From Brachynemurus nebulosus (Eukaryota; Arthropoda; Insecta; Neuroptera; Myrmeleontidae), in contig JAPWDM010000007.1 of NCBI GenBank assembly GCA_035578155.1, positions 35,872,413 through 35,936,412 on the forward strand: a stretch of DNA of 64,000 bases. The letters are read 5' to 3'. The translations under genes and the position numbers were made by a program. Below are positions 12,301 through 23,852 of the stretch, piece by piece; positions within the stretch are counted from its first letter, which is position 1; each line of letters starts with the position of its first letter. The notes under the pieces are model-generated. The model was not told where the DNA came from and ran no database searches. It saw nothing but the letters and a program-made list of their open reading frames with translations.

Positions 12301-13732
12301 GTAGATAAAATTTCAGAAAAATTACCATGCTCTCTTATAATGCGTGCGCGATCGACGACCAAAATAAAAAATAAGTGCTAGCATGGTAAAATTTAATGTG
12401 CTAACACAACTTTTATCACACTCTTATGCATATATGTTATAGTTTAATTCTTGTTGCCGTACTCTTTCATTTGCGCATCTGACCCGCAACCTTATGTTGC
12501 TTGGGTTGTACCTGTAAAAACTTCGAAGATGCCCGATCTTTTCCGACTTTCGATTCTTTATGATGCATACAAAAATGATTGCCAACAATATATTCTAATA
12601 CTAAAGATAGTGAAGTAACAAAATGATGAATTAAACGCTGACATCCCCGTCCTTTAAGATAGTGTAATAAATACTGCTTGCTGCTTGTAAGACAGTGTAA
12701 TGAATCAAGGTGCTTGGTCCGACACATCCAACCTATGGTTGGCTATGTGACTTGCTATGAGTGAGGTACATTTCAACAGCGTTCACAACACACACAACCT
12801 TCTTTCTCTTTTTTTCTTTCTACTATTAACAGATAGCATTTCAAATATTATAATACAGCATGGTAATTTTTGTAAGAAAAACAATTAAAAAATATTTTTT
12901 TGTCGGCAATGGAACTTTTTACTGGGCTGTTTTACAAATTTTACGGAGTTAATATTACGGAAACAATATTCTATCCTTTAAATTTTCTATGATTAATTAT
13001 AATTTTTATATTTTTATCGTACAAAATTGAATATGTTCGCCTTTTACACGTCGATTGTAGTGCTGAGCACAGTAATTTTTATATGAATTTTCTCTTCGTG
13101 TACGGCCTTTCGTTCTAACCATTTTTTATATACCCTTTTAGGATTATACGAACTGCAGTTGCCTGCCTGAAACTTCCCAACTGCATCCAGAAAACAACAT
13201 ACTGAAGAATGGTTTATGTGATTCAAATTGTACGGCGACTTACTACATGTTTATCCTAGTGATGGCTGTGGTCCATTTTTCCGGAAGTTCTGGCAGGATT
13301 GGAAACATGTTGGTCAATTATCGTTCGGTTGACGTGAAGGATAAAGCGTTTGCACAAGGTTTCGCACTGTGGATCATAAGTGTGTTTGGATTAATACCCG
13401 GTCCAATTATTTATGGTTGGATTTACGATAACGCGTGTTTGATCTGGGATCAACGGTGTTCACATCGAGGGAACTGTTGGTACTACGAAAAAGATCAATT
13501 ACGATGGACGTTAAACATGACAGGAATGTGTAAGTGGGATTTGCAGTACAAAATTTAACCGTTAATAATTTTATGTTTTCTTTTTTTGCTTATAGTTTTC
13601 ACGGGAATTGCCGTATTTTTCGATTTTCTTGTATGGAAACAGGGTAAAGATTTGAATTTGTACAGTGATAATGACTTTTTCCCGGACAATTCAAAAAATT
13701 CAGCGGAGGAACGGGGTAGTAAGCAAGGGTAG
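9321..13732 (+). CDS. Organic anion transporting polypeptide (OATP/SLCO), 7 coding exons
   Basis: This is a plasma-membrane solute carrier of the OATP (SLCO) family, 12-helix carriers that move amphipathic organic anions, steroids and drugs; in insects one member imports ecdysteroids. Exons: 9321-9510, 10547-10758, 10829-11426, 11485-11845, 11922-12060, 13142-13529 and 13596-13732. They join in frame to 674 codons and every border is GT-AG; the donor at 12061 (GTTTGC) is weak. The family signature is at residues 251-259 (DPRWMGAWW). FPQAIRRLLKN follows at the start of exon 4. The large cysteine-rich (Kazal-like) extracellular loop spans about residues 430-520, with CNAGCDC, SPVC, SPCHAGC, YTNCSCL and GLCDSNC. 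The first helix follows FATVKSF, and the ATG at 9321 gives the usual N-terminus. The model is full length for the family. Which paralogue it is, and its substrate, cannot be told. Intron 1 holds a hAT-type insertion. Confidence 0.92.
9723..10477. mobile_element. hAT-type nonautonomous element in OATP intron 1, copy 1
   Basis: The ends TAGGGATGATCGATATT and AATATCGATCATCCTTA are inverted repeats. The flanking 8-mers GCCTATGC (9715-9722) and GTCTATAC (10478-10485) agree at 6 of 8 positions, as for an old hAT target duplication. Both termini are arrays of ATCGATGTTT-like units. The interior at about 10158-10325 encodes, on the + strand, a fragment of a hAT C-terminal dimerisation region ([12 protein letters not shown]). 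A second copy lies at 37538-38110. This copy has gained a 226-bp palindromic insert (9920-10145) bounded by a repeated 14-mer. Confidence 0.85.
9920..10145. repeat. Palindromic insert with 89-nt arms and 5-nt loop, inside hAT copy
   Basis: Arms at 9964-10052 and 10058-10146 are nearly perfect reverse complements around the loop TGTTT. The insert is absent from the sister element at 37538-38110 and is flanked by the direct repeat ACAAGATCCATTAC (9906-9919 and 10146-10159). It contains no gene. Confidence 0.85.
12061..13141. other. OATP intron 5 with inverted repeats
   Basis: This 1.08-kb intron has no coding sequence on the gene strand. It contains an imperfect inverted repeat (around GTAGTCGAATAAGAAGGGAG at 12093 and CTTTCTTATCTGACTACAC at 12259) and a motif AATTACCATGCT near 12321 mirrored near 12856. 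It probably carries small decayed DNA elements that I cannot delimit. Confidence 0.45.
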
Positions 13733-15240
13733 CCAAATTTTTAAAATGTTTCCACTCGTTAGTATGCTTACGAATTTGATGATGAAAGTACGGAAAGCAT
13801 ACATCAAAAATCAACCTTAAGGACTCTTTTCGAATGTAATTTTATTTTAAAACAATTTGTATTTTTATTGAATTTCTTAATTATGTATATATAAATATTT
13901 TAAAAGTTAGTAAATAAATTAAGTTTAAAAATATTTCTTTTGACTGTTTTTTTTTTGGTGAAGAAATTAATCGACTTAATTGTCACTTTTTTCATGTTAA
14001 AGAATAGAAACTTTTTTTTTATTACTAAAAACAGATAACCAATATTAATAATAAAAATACCAATATTTTCAAAAAACAGAAGTTGTGAAACAACTGAGTT
14101 GCCGAAAAGCAAAGTCAGTTATATCCAAAAAAAATAAAAAACTGAGATTTTAGTTGCGATGGATACTTCAGTCCATTTGCTATATGTTCACGTTGAAAAA
14201 CAGTTCTAAAATAAATTTTATCCCACTGCAAATAAGTGAAGAAAAATGACGAAGGATGCAAAATCAGTTATATCTCAAATGGCCACAGTTTCAAAATCAG
14301 TTCTATCCTTTAACAGTTTCAAAATAAGTTACATCCCACAGACAATAATGGTTGCCCTCTAAATGCAGCAGCAAAACCAGTTTAATCCCTCACTAACCTA
14401 GTACATGTACTTTAGTTTCAGTAGTAGAGTGACTATTTTTGCAGTATCCTATAAAGACTCAAATTATTGTCATTTTTACTACATAAAATTGTTCTAAAAA
14501 CTAGAAATATGTTCATTCTTTTACCTTCTACCAGGTTTTTGACTGCTTTTGCTTGTTAGAAAGTTTAAAATGGCTGACACTTTATTTCCAAAACCAGTTA
14601 TATCCAACTGCCAGTTCCAAAATAAGTCACGTGGGTTTTATTTATTTAAATATAATTGTTTGTGCTTTCCCTACATTATACAGATTATTACTAGGAATTA
14701 ACATGAATTTAATACATTTTTTTGAAATCAAAACCATGCAATGATTTATTATTGTAATATAGCTAACAGTTTTTGTTAAATAACTGGAAATCGTTTGAAA
14801 TGTACATAGCTGGTTTTGCCGTTGGACGACTCAGTTGGTCTTGAATATCAGCAATGGATTTAGAAAGATTGTAATGAATGAATACTTTGACAATCATTCA
14901 CAAGAAGTCAAGTCTTACTAACTCACACACCATGTCGCAGGATGTCAACAATCTTAAGAATCGGAGTCAAAGTTTCCTTAAGCAGAACATTTGCAGAGAA
15001 CCATACTAAGCGATGCTTTTTGTGCTACCTTGGATTTAAGTGTACATTTAGAGCTGTTTTTGTAATATTGTCATGTGGTAAGCTTACTGGATGCTACAAT
15101 AATTTGAATAATTGGGTACATTTAAAAAAAAAGTTTGAAGGCAACTGAACAATTGAATAATTTTCACTCGAATTGTAAACAGTTATGTGCCCGCATTTTG
15201 ATAAATTGATTAGAACAAATGTAGGTAAGCGAAAGTTACT
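13733..15240. other. OATP 3' untranslated region and gene-free spacer
   Basis: The segment after the OATP stop is AT-rich with an AATAAA near 13913. From about 14110 to 14640 a degenerate phrase of the form TTTCAAAATCAGTTATATCC recurs at irregular spacing (near 14113, 14258, 14290, 14325 and 14593), like the debris of a short repeat array. No gene is seen. Confidence 0.5.
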
Positions 15241-15276
15241 TTTAAATAAGGCACCCGTGAAACTGAAATTTCAGTT
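15241..15276 (+). promoter_or_regulatory. Putative core promoter of secreted protein gene
   Basis: TTTAAATA at 15241-15248 lies 32 bases before the A of TCAGTT (15271-15276), the spacing expected for a TATA box and arthropod initiator. The ATG follows about 50 bases later at 15325. The assignment rests on motif spacing alone. Confidence 0.45.
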
Positions 15277-15324
15277 TACGTTAATTTTTTCACGGGAAAT
15301 AATATTCTTGTTAGTGTTGTGAAA

Positions 15325-17502
15325 ATGTTTTGGTTTAAAATATTTTCTGTACTTGGTTTTATAAATGCATTTAACTGTAAGTAAAACATTTGTATCGTTC
15401 GATTAGATTCGCTTTTACGTTTCGTGAACGAAATTGTAAGGGAATTGACGTGGTTAGGTACATAAAATTGCCAGGAAATTTTTTTAGGAAAATTCATCTA
15501 GTGCGTGTGGTATATGTATACACTTAATCAGGACTCTTTAGTAATTAGAGTTTTTCCATAGTCTTTGGCAGGAAATGTGTAGGACATTTAAGTATATTTA
15601 AATACAAACTTTAAAGTTCAACATTTTGGAAACGAGTCCTAAAAAGGAAAAGTGATCAAAGAAACACGTCAAGTATATTAAAAAATCTTCATAACGATCT
15701 CCTATACGAATTATTTGTGGACTTATTTACGAAAAACGAAAATTTTATCCATTTTCAAGCATTTCTCTTAAAGATTTTGATTTGAGTTTTGGGGGACCAT
15801 AGGAACCATTTTTTTAAAAATTTCTTTTTCAATTTTCGGAAATTTTAAAAGTTAGAAGGCGAAGGGCGAAAGACCGCACTTTGAAACGGAAAAATAAAAA
15901 AAAATGGCAAAAGAAACCTCGTTTTCATTTTAGGAGCCTTTTTAACGATATTCCACTTTCCAATACGTATCTCCAGAAATTAAGGAAATACAATCAATGA
16001 AATAAGGAATAAGAAATAATAAGAAATAAGAAGTATGCCATCTAGTGACGTTGAGTGGAACTTTAACGTAACTGCTCATAGATATAAATATGTAGGTACT
16101 TTTGTACGTCAAAATTCGTGATTTTTTTCACTTTAGTGACAAAAAAAGTCATCACGAACGTTATTTTTTCATGAATCTTGATGTACAAAAATACCTAAAT
16201 ACATATACCTATGGGCAGTTACGTTCAAGTTCCATTCAACGTCACTAGATGGCATACTTCTTATTCCTTATTTCATTGATTGTGTATGACCCATAAGAAA
16301 GAATTATTTTTGCTACATATTACTTGAGATTTTCACTTGTAATTGTAGCATGTACACGCAAAACTTCAAGTTAATTTGGACAAATTTTACAAAATTATAA
16401 AGGTTCGACATTTTTTTCTCCGGAGTCCTAAAAAGAATGCTGATTCTTCGACTAAAAATACTGTAGGAGTAACGGAATGTCTATTTGAAATCGTTTTTGA
16501 ATTAGAATTAATTCAATATATATCCGATATTTTCTAGGTGACAGTAAAATTTTGCACACTCGCCACAAACGAGACTATCCACTGTCGAATTATGGTCCAC
16601 CAACACAACCACCAAAATGGAGCATACCGTACGACTCAAGTTGCCTGTGTCCATCGTCCCAGTACGGTTCTCATCCACCGTCGTATGGAAGCTACTATCA
16701 ACCGCCGATTTATTCCCAACCATCCGGTTCGTACCATCCAAGCCCCGTATACCGACCACCCAGCGGTGATAATCAATCATCCTATTTGCCGAGTAATGAT
16801 GGTTTACCCCCACCATTAATTCCCCCAACACTATACGCCACAGCTGACGATAACGACAGTACAACAATCCCTCCGCCGTTGGAAACCACCCCCGAAGACC
16901 TAAATCAAAGTTCTTCCGTAGCACCTTCCGGTTATCCATCATCAAGTTACTATCCCTCATATCAACCGCCAAGTTATCACCCCCCAAATTATCAATCACC
17001 CACCTACCAAGCGCCTGGATATCAAAATCCAGCCAGATACTGGAATCAATTCTGGCTAAAAACCATGTACAATAATCCGCAGGTCAATTATCAACCATTA
17101 CCCGGATCAAAATTCCCTGCCAGATTTCATAATATCTGGCCATTTCCATCCACGCACAAGAAACCAGAAAATAATCAACAACAGGTCATCTACATTCAAC
17201 AACCACATATACTACCAATTCTGTCATTACCGCCAGCACCGTTTGATTTCACGTCCAGAAGTCCAAGTAAAATTCAAGAAACCACAAAATATGACGAACA
17301 AACATCGAGTCCAAGTAATCAAACGGCTGAACAAACTCAAGCGGAGAGTGTAAGTACCACAGATTCGGCATTGGACGTCGAACGAATAGAACAAGAAAGT
17401 GCCGATGAAAGTATTGTGGATCAAGTGGAGAATGAACGTGAAGAAAAGAAATATTCAGTAGTTGTAGAACATGATTCAAATGTTCATAATAATACCGTTT
17501 AA
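15325..17502 (+). CDS. Secreted proline/tyrosine/serine-rich protein, 2 exons
   Basis: Exon 1 (15325-15376) encodes a start and hydrophobic signal peptide, MFWFKIFSVLGFINA. The donor GTAAGT at 15377 and acceptor TTTTCTAG ending at 16537 give a 1161-bp intron. Exon 2 (16538-17502) continues the frame, for 338 codons in total. Just after the signal is RHKR (residues 26-29), a likely furin-type processing site. The next 140 residues or so are low-complexity, rich in Pro, Tyr and Ser, with recurring YxPP and SYxP units (SYYPSYQPPSYHPPNY). The C-terminal third is Gln/Glu/Ser-rich and acidic. AATAAA is at 17556-17561. Composition fits an extracellular matrix, cuticle or silk-like secreted protein, but I recognise no named family. 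Because exon 1 is tiny, the gene would be missed or given a false start from exon 2 alone. Confidence 0.8.
15990..16283. mobile_element. Fold-back MITE in the intron of the secreted protein gene
   Basis: The ends ACAATCAATGAAATAAGGAA and its complement at 16264-16283 are mirrored. The symmetry continues inward through GTATGCCATCTAGTGACGTT (near 16033) and its complement near 16240, giving arms over 100 bp. It is noncoding and carries no recognisable superfamily signature. Confidence 0.75.
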
Positions 17503-18799
17503 ATTTTGGAATTACCCCTTATCAGATACAGCCAAAATTTACATTTGAAACAGCAAATAAAGTCTGAACAGTATTCCAAATTTTATTGGCATTTTAGATT
17601 TAATATTTAATGTACATTTTTTTATCAGATTTAAAAACAAAAAATTACAAAAAGTACAATAATGTCGTTCCACATCTCTCTGTAGGGGTCCTACCCTCTC
17701 CTTTTTGTTTGAAGCAAAATATTGAATCACTTCATTTGAATAATGTTTTTCTCAAACAAAAAAAATTAAACAATTATATTTACGTACTCAGTAACAAAAA
17801 TTCAACATTTTTTATTAATTAATCGTTGACATCTTGACATTATTCAGAAAGAGTGAAGCGAACTAGAGAGGTAGAGAATTTTACTCCCCTACTGGACAAA
17901 TTTGACACTATTGAGAACTTCTACTATATTATGACAAAAGAAAAAAAATGTTATAAAAATTAAATTAATTCTTTTGCCAGTTGACATCAACTGATCGTTG
18001 ACCCAGAAGGAGTTACTAAAAATTTCAATATTTGCTAGCATTTGTTTCGTTGGTAAGAATAAAAAATGTTTTAAGTACATAATAGTTTTAAAAATGAACG
18101 TACAATAACATGTTGTTTTAATGATGCTCTACTTTACCGATACAGTTTAGTTAATAATTAAGTCCATAGATGTCTCCTATATGTAAATGTTTTTTGTTTT
18201 TTTAAATAAATATATTTTCATTAAACAAATGTAAGTGTTTTTCGATTGTTGTATTTCTCGTGAAGTTAGTTCTTTTTTAAGGCATACTTTTACTAAAACT
18301 TTTGGTTTTCGTTTCTTACTAGGTATTCGGATTAAAACCAGATCATCGCGATAACGATGCCTTTTTATCTTAATTAAAAATAATAATTTACGCAGACTGG
18401 GATGTAAAATTAATTTGGGCAATTCTGGAAGAATAATTTTGATCCAGACTCGTTTCCGATTTATGAGACGTTTATAAAATTACATACAGTCTTCCAAATA
18501 CGCGTCTCTCTGTCAGAATCATGACATGGAACCAGACAACTCTTAAATATGTAACAATCTCTTTAAAATAAATTCACCAACTGCGTATTGGACACACATT
18601 ATTCAGGGTTTCGTAGACAGTAGCTAGAAGTTTTCACAGCTTTCATTTATTACGGTTACCATAAAAATAAATATGTGTTACTTATACATGTGTACTCATT
18701 CACTGTGTGTGTTACTATGAGGGTTAAGTACGTGATAATTTAATTTCCTAGTTGAAAGTTCTTTGCCGGTGCAACTGTCTGTAATATTTTTCGAGTGAG
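17503..18799. other. Gene-free AT-rich spacer
   Basis: The first 60 bases hold the 3' end and AATAAA of the preceding gene. The rest has no convincing coding region, RNA gene or delimited repeat. Confidence 0.5.
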
Positions 18800-18803
18800 T
18801 TAA

Positions 18804-19697
18804 GGAGCGCCACTAGTGTGACATTTTGAAAAAATTAGAAAAATTTTTTTTGCATGTGTCGATAGTCTATACCTTTAAAAATAACATACTAAAATTTCAC
18901 GTGCATATCTCAAATAGTTTTTGAGTTACAGCCATCCGAAGAGTGGATTCTGATTTTCATTGTTAACTTTGAGGTATTGAGAAATGTATGAAGGTTGATA
19001 GTTCGGGAGTTTCTGGACGTCGCTGCCAGTCACATGTTGTGGAGCTGCTAGACCCTGGTACCTTTAAACGACTCATCTAATTTTACTATGACCGTTATAG
19101 TGAATACATTGTAAATAATTTTAGTAAAAATTCTCAGTGATTAAAACTAAAAGGTAAAGTAAAGAAAAACGACATTTTTCAAATTTGCTGCAGTTATAAC
19201 TCGAAGACAAATCATCCGATCGAGTTAATTCTTATTGTAGCTTCTTTTATGTATGTTTCTTCGTGCCATGAACCTCCAGTTTTCCGATCGAATAAAAAAT
19301 GTAATTTTTGCAGGCCAAAAATCATCAAATTTTCGCGCAAATTTTGAAACTTTTTTTAAAACACTCCGCCATTTTGCTAAATTTCAACTTTTTTTCTCGA
19401 CTGAGGTTCATGGCACGGGCAATACCTTCTAGTTTAATAGTCTTTTTGGTTTTTTTGATTTCAGGCACTGTGAAGCTCGCTATCACTGCACCAGTGGCGG
19501 AACTTGTTTTTTGGAGCCAGGGGAGATCGCGAATAACTCACTGAATTTTCAATTTTTTGGTCCAAAAATTTTATCATGAATTTATTATATATCAACGAAT
19601 ATATCCTTAAAATATTAAAACATTCCATACAGTAGTTTTCGTTAAAAAGATTCCCAAAAATCACCTTTTTTTCTGGCGGTCACATTAGTGGTCCCCC
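18804..19697. mobile_element. TTAA-flanked inverted-repeat element, 894 bp
   Basis: The left end GGAGCGCCACTAGTGTGAC is mirrored by GTCACATTAGTGGTCCCCC at the right. TTAA lies immediately outside both ends (18800-18803 and 19698-19701), consistent with piggyBac-type insertion. There is no transposase. A hAT-like start (CAGTGGCGGAACTTG) near 19492 may be a further fragment. Confidence 0.7.
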
Positions 19698-19701
19698 TTA
19701 A

Positions 19702-20565
19702 ACGAGAGTTAAAAATTTTATTTCAAAAGCAATTATTTCTGGAGTTATTTAAGAAAAAAATCAAGAAAAATGGAATATCGTGATTCATGTGGCGTCTCAC
19801 TGAAAATGGTTCGTACACACTTCTTACATACAGAATAATTTTTAATTTTCACTGTTAGCTTTGGTAAAAAATGATCGACCTTCACCCAAACACGTTATAA
19901 GAGATTTTTCACCGTTTTGACTACGAAGCCCCAATCATATAATGTGCATACCTATGTCAATATCTTAATATGCATTATGCACATTGTATGGGCATTAAGT
20001 GCTGGTAGCATCTTCAGAAATATATAAAAATAAAAAAATTTGTAACATATTATATTGTGGAAAGTATTGTTTCATTATTGTCATGTAATTAAAACCACCC
20101 CAGTATAATTGTGTATTGCGCTCTCAGTAAGGTAATCTAATACGTGATGCAAGCATATTGTATTGTTTAAAACACGATCTGTGACAAGACTTGTCTTGTT
20201 TGTAAAAATTATGGTGTACATATATTTCGTTGTTGAATCAGTGGCGGTGTTACTACAAAAAAAAAGTAAAACAACCGACACTGTAATATGGAGTTTTTGT
20301 AATCAGACGAATGTAAGTTAGATAAGCCAGAAATTCCACAAAGTTTTTCCTTCAGAGTAAGCAAATGGAAGCAGAAGGGAATCCGATGAAAAAATTTTAC
20401 AACAAAGTTATGTGAAACCTGTTGCGAGGTAAGGGTTGAGGTCAGTAACTGATAAACGACTGATTTATAAGCATTTATGAATAATGGCCAAGCAAAAAAC
20501 GTTGAAAATGAAAATTCTGTCAGGATTTTTACAGTTTTGAAATAAATTAGTATTTTAGTAGTAAT
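19702..20565. other. Gene-free spacer with repeat debris
   Basis: No coding region is recognised. A phrase near 20420-20480 (GAGGTCAGTAACTGATAAA) resembles one near 44010 (GAGGTCAATAATTGATAAA), so some of this stretch is an interspersed repeat. Confidence 0.4.
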
Positions 20566-20713
20566 TTCAAAGCCCCTATTCCCGAACGCATTCAATACTC
20601 GACCAGTTTTTAATATTTATCGGTTTTTTGTCAGAAATAACTTTATTAATATATAAAATATCAAAACTGTCCGAGTATTGAACGCGTACGGGTGTAGGGG
20701 CTTTTACCCTAAT
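20566..20713. mobile_element. Short inverted-repeat element (GGGTAAAAGCCCC family), copy 2
   Basis: CAAAGCCCCTATTCCCGAACGC at the left is mirrored by GCGTACGGGTGTAGGGGCTTTT at the right. The core CAGAAATAACTTTATTAATAT is shared with the element at 8329-8556. It is noncoding. Confidence 0.6.
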
Positions 20714-20929
20714 AAATTTTTTTTTTGTCTTCGAAAAGAGTTATCCCAGAAGTTAGTATACTTTAAAAACAAACTTTGAATACTTAAGTTTTAGTTTATG
20801 CGCAAATCGAACCGTTTAGATAAGTTATTTTAAGCTTTTTTATTTTAGAAATCATTTTGAAACTTTTGAAATAAAAAAAATCACTGTTAGTTGATTTCTG
20901 AAAATGAAATATTGAAATAAAAATTATAA

Positions 20930-21040
20930 AAAAAAATTGATTATTAAAATTATTTATTTTATAAACGATTTGTACAAAAATTTAATTCACAAAACTATTT
21001 ACAATCTTAATTTTATTAGAAGCTAAATTTTTTCTAAAGT
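20930..21040 (-). pseudogene. Remnant of the F-box gene 3' end
   Basis: Read on the minus strand, this stretch matches the last codons and 3' flank of the adjacent F-box gene: a decayed TTCTAATAAAATTAAGATTG followed by a TTTTGTACAAAT/TTTATAAAATAAATAATTTT tail. Only the 3' part is present and it is out of frame. It shows that the unit was once tandemly duplicated. Confidence 0.55.
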
Positions 21041-22053
21041 CAAATTAAAATTAGTTTATTTGCAAACCAGGTAGTTATAGTAAAAATTAAGTTTTTAAAA
21101 TAAAAAATATCACTTATTGTTAGATTATTTCTGAAAAATAAATATTTAAATAAAAAAAAAATTAATTTTCAAAATTATTTATTTTATAATAAAGTCGTAC
21201 AAAATGTTTATTTACAAATACTGTTTACAATCTTAATTTAATTTTATTGGAAACAAAATTTTCCTCTGTCTTCCGTTTTCGACTTTCCTTCCGTGACGAT
21301 GTTTTTGGAATCCGCATTTGTCGACGAAGCGACCAAATTTCATCCTCAGTACGTTTCTGCACAATTATCTTTGTGTTGACTTTCTTGAAAATTTCAACAT
21401 CATCCGCCCGTTTATATTTGATTCGTGGATTCGCCGCAACAATCTTCTTCAACATTTCCTCTTTTTGAATACGACGTCGTATTTTTTCACGTAACGGACG
21501 ACTTGAATGGCACAAGAAGTTCCAATGATGATTGACACAAGCTGCATTCAATAGAGTCTTCGCATCTAACATTTTCAATATTTCACATGAGACTTCTTCG
21601 GGTAACATTTTCAAAATGTCAAACGAGGGTTCATTGTTTTCTTCAACGTCCGTTGAATGTGATTTGGAAAATCCAAATATTTCGAAGAAATTATACATTT
21701 TCGCCAAGTGGAGTAAAATCGTAACAATACTAGTATTAATTGTATAGTGTTGTTATTAATTTGAGTAAATTATTCAGAATGACCTAAATGGAAAATTTGG
21801 GTTCCTTATATATAAATCCAGGTATACGTTTTCACGTGGCTAGGACATACCAACGTGTTTGTCAAAATAAAAACAAGTCCTGTTGTTGTTATTCTCGCCA
21901 GGTACTTACCCTTTTAATAGGACCCTTTTTCGTAAACGTGCAAAGGAAATACAAACATGTTTTGTTTTAAGAAAAGTAAAGCCACTTGTTTGTGTGTTGA
22001 AAAAGATCCAGGTGTGGGCTATACTTGTAAAAATTTATACCTGAATTTGTATC
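21040..22053. repeat. Left arm of inverted gene duplication
   Basis: Coding region, 5' flank with TATA box, and 3' flank are all mirrored in the right arm (26152-28050). Inner landmarks include CAAGTCCTGTTGTTGTTAT near 21880, AAACATGTTTTGTTTTA near 21955, and TTTATACCTGAATTTGTAT near 22035. The arm is about 1 kb. Confidence 0.8.
21225..21698 (-). CDS. F-box-like protein, copy A
   Basis: A single-exon 157-residue protein. I start it at the first real ATG (MYNFFEIFGFSK); the frame is open three codons further upstream only to a TTG. Residues about 27-70 fit an F-box (LKMLPEEVSCEILKMLDAKT, then VNHHWNFLCHSS). In known families this motif binds Skp1 and brings substrates to an SCF ubiquitin ligase. 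The C-terminal half is short, strongly basic and ends in KRKTEENF...KIKLRL, with no LRR or WD repeats. On the minus strand a TATATATAAG box lies about 110 bases upstream (21806-21815). The protein differs from the inverted copy at 27389-27862 at only three residues (A/G, R/K, F/L). The substrate is unknown. Confidence 0.75.
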   Translation of the reverse strand: MYNFFEIFGFSKSHSTDVEENNEPSFDILKMLPEEVSCEILKMLDAKTLLNAACVNHHWNFLCHSSRPLREKIRRRIQKEEMLKKIVAANPRIKYKRADDVEIFKKVNTKIIVQKRTEDEIWSLRRQMRIPKTSSRKESRKRKTEENFVSNKIKLRL

Positions 22054-23486
22054 TAAATAAATAATTTTATGTGTCAGGGTAATTTATAATATTTCCAAAT
22101 ATTTCGATTTAACAAATCAATTTCCGGATTCCTAGTAAACATACCCAAAAATCAATTTGCTTTCATCGAAAAGATTCGTATAATGTAATAATTATTTTCC
22201 AGAATTTTCGACTTTCGTCTCTAGAAACTTTCAACCCACGTATTACAGGCGTTTGACAAAAAGAAAATAAAAAATAAAAAATAATACTTTTAAAAATTGC
22301 ATCATTACGATAAAAATGTCCGTTTGGCTAGAGATTTATTTTCTTTTATATTTTTCACCTATTAACACAAAATTGTGTAGGTAACATGTGAAAAACAAAG
22401 CGTGAAAATCACAATTTTCTTTTTAATATTAAGTTTTCGTACAACTAGACTGGATTATTATATTTTCAACTGACTTAAAGGTCATATATTGGATAAAATT
22501 AATTTTAGTTGTAAGTACACTATTACATATTATGTAAATAAGGTGATTCGGTTCTAAGTATTTTTATTTTTAGATAGAAAGAAATAAAATTTGATCTTTA
22601 TTATCGTATTTAAAAAAAAAAAGTCTCTAAAATTTTAGGTTTTTAAAAAAAAAGTCTAAAGTTTTTATACATACAGATCTGCCGTGACTAAAAGAACCCG
22701 ATACCTTATCTTTATACTTTGATCTATCCTTTTTTTGCAATTTGTCTATTTTTATGTTTATATATTTCCAGTGACCACCAAACAATTCTGAATAGAAGTT
22801 TGAAAAAAATGAAAAAAAAAAATAGATTATTTATTTGTTGGTTTACTGTTCCTTATTTTCTTAGTTTAATAAAACACCGTAAAGCAAAATATTATGTTTT
22901 ATTTTATAAACTCAATCTCATATTTCTAATATAAAATATAAAATATCCCACTTTTATAACTGTGTTGTTAAAAACTAAACTCTGTACGAATGCATCAAAT
23001 ACTAGACGCAGTTATGCACGCAGTAATTAAATTGTAATTTTTAACAGAAAAATTTCGAAGTTAGTTCGTAGTTTTTGAAATTCAAATTATTTTAAGATAA
23101 TTCTATGAATAAATTGATGTAAGGGCACCGACATCGCAGGGGGGAAATATTTTAATTATTTCATATCTAAGAACTTAAGGTAAATAAACTTATGTAATAA
23201 AATTTTTCAAAAAGTCCAGAAATAAATTTTAGAAAGTGGTTGGGTAATAAAACAATTTATTATCCTATTTTTGAAGAAATTTAACAAAAGTAGAAAAAAC
23301 TTGTGGTAAACATGATTATTTTTATAATTTTCGTTCAAATATTCTAAAAACGAAAATGAGAAAGACGAGAACATATCATAAAAATAATACTTATTGTTTG
23401 ATAAAAAATTTATAAATAAGAATTTGATTTGTATATATGTTGGGTGATCCTAAGAACAAAAATTTTGACTGGTTCGACCGAGATCC

Positions 23487-23680
23487 CCGTAGCTCAAGCA
23501 GCAGTGTGTCGGTCATATCGGATGGGCGGCCACGATCCGAAGGGTTGCAGGTTCGATTCTCCGTGGAGTCTAGGTAAGGCTTAAGTGTAAAATTAGTACA
23601 ATTTGATTGTAATGATGTTTGTAACTTACAATTAAGGTTTAAAACACCGCGTTGCCTAAACAAAAAAAAAAAAAAAAAAA
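23487..23680 (+). mobile_element. tRNA-derived SINE with poly(A) tail
   Basis: An A-box-like TAGCTCAAGCAG at 23490-23501 and a B box GGTTCGATTCT at 23550-23560 form an RNA polymerase III promoter. A tRNA-unrelated body of about 100 bases and a 19-base A run (23662-23680) follow. The tRNA-like head does not fold into a convincing cloverleaf, so it is not called as a tRNA gene. No clear target duplication was found. Confidence 0.65.
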
Positions 23681-23852
23681 TCTGATAAATTAATGAAATA
23701 AAAAAAGTAGCTAAAAATAATTCTACACTTGTGTCTTGCGTATAAAATTAACTGAGGACGTAAGTTCACGAGTTTAAAAAAAAAAAAAACTAAACTAATT
23801 ATTTTAATTTGTTTCATTTTTTTGAAGTTTTATCGAGTTATTTTTTATTACA

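Noticed and set aside
16508..16999. 163-codon frame on the minus strand
   Set aside because: It is the antisense shadow of exon 2 of the secreted proline-rich protein, caused by its biased composition.
23487..23575. tRNA gene
   Set aside because: A and B boxes are present, but the acceptor and T stems do not pair well and a poly(A)-tailed body follows, so it is called a SINE.
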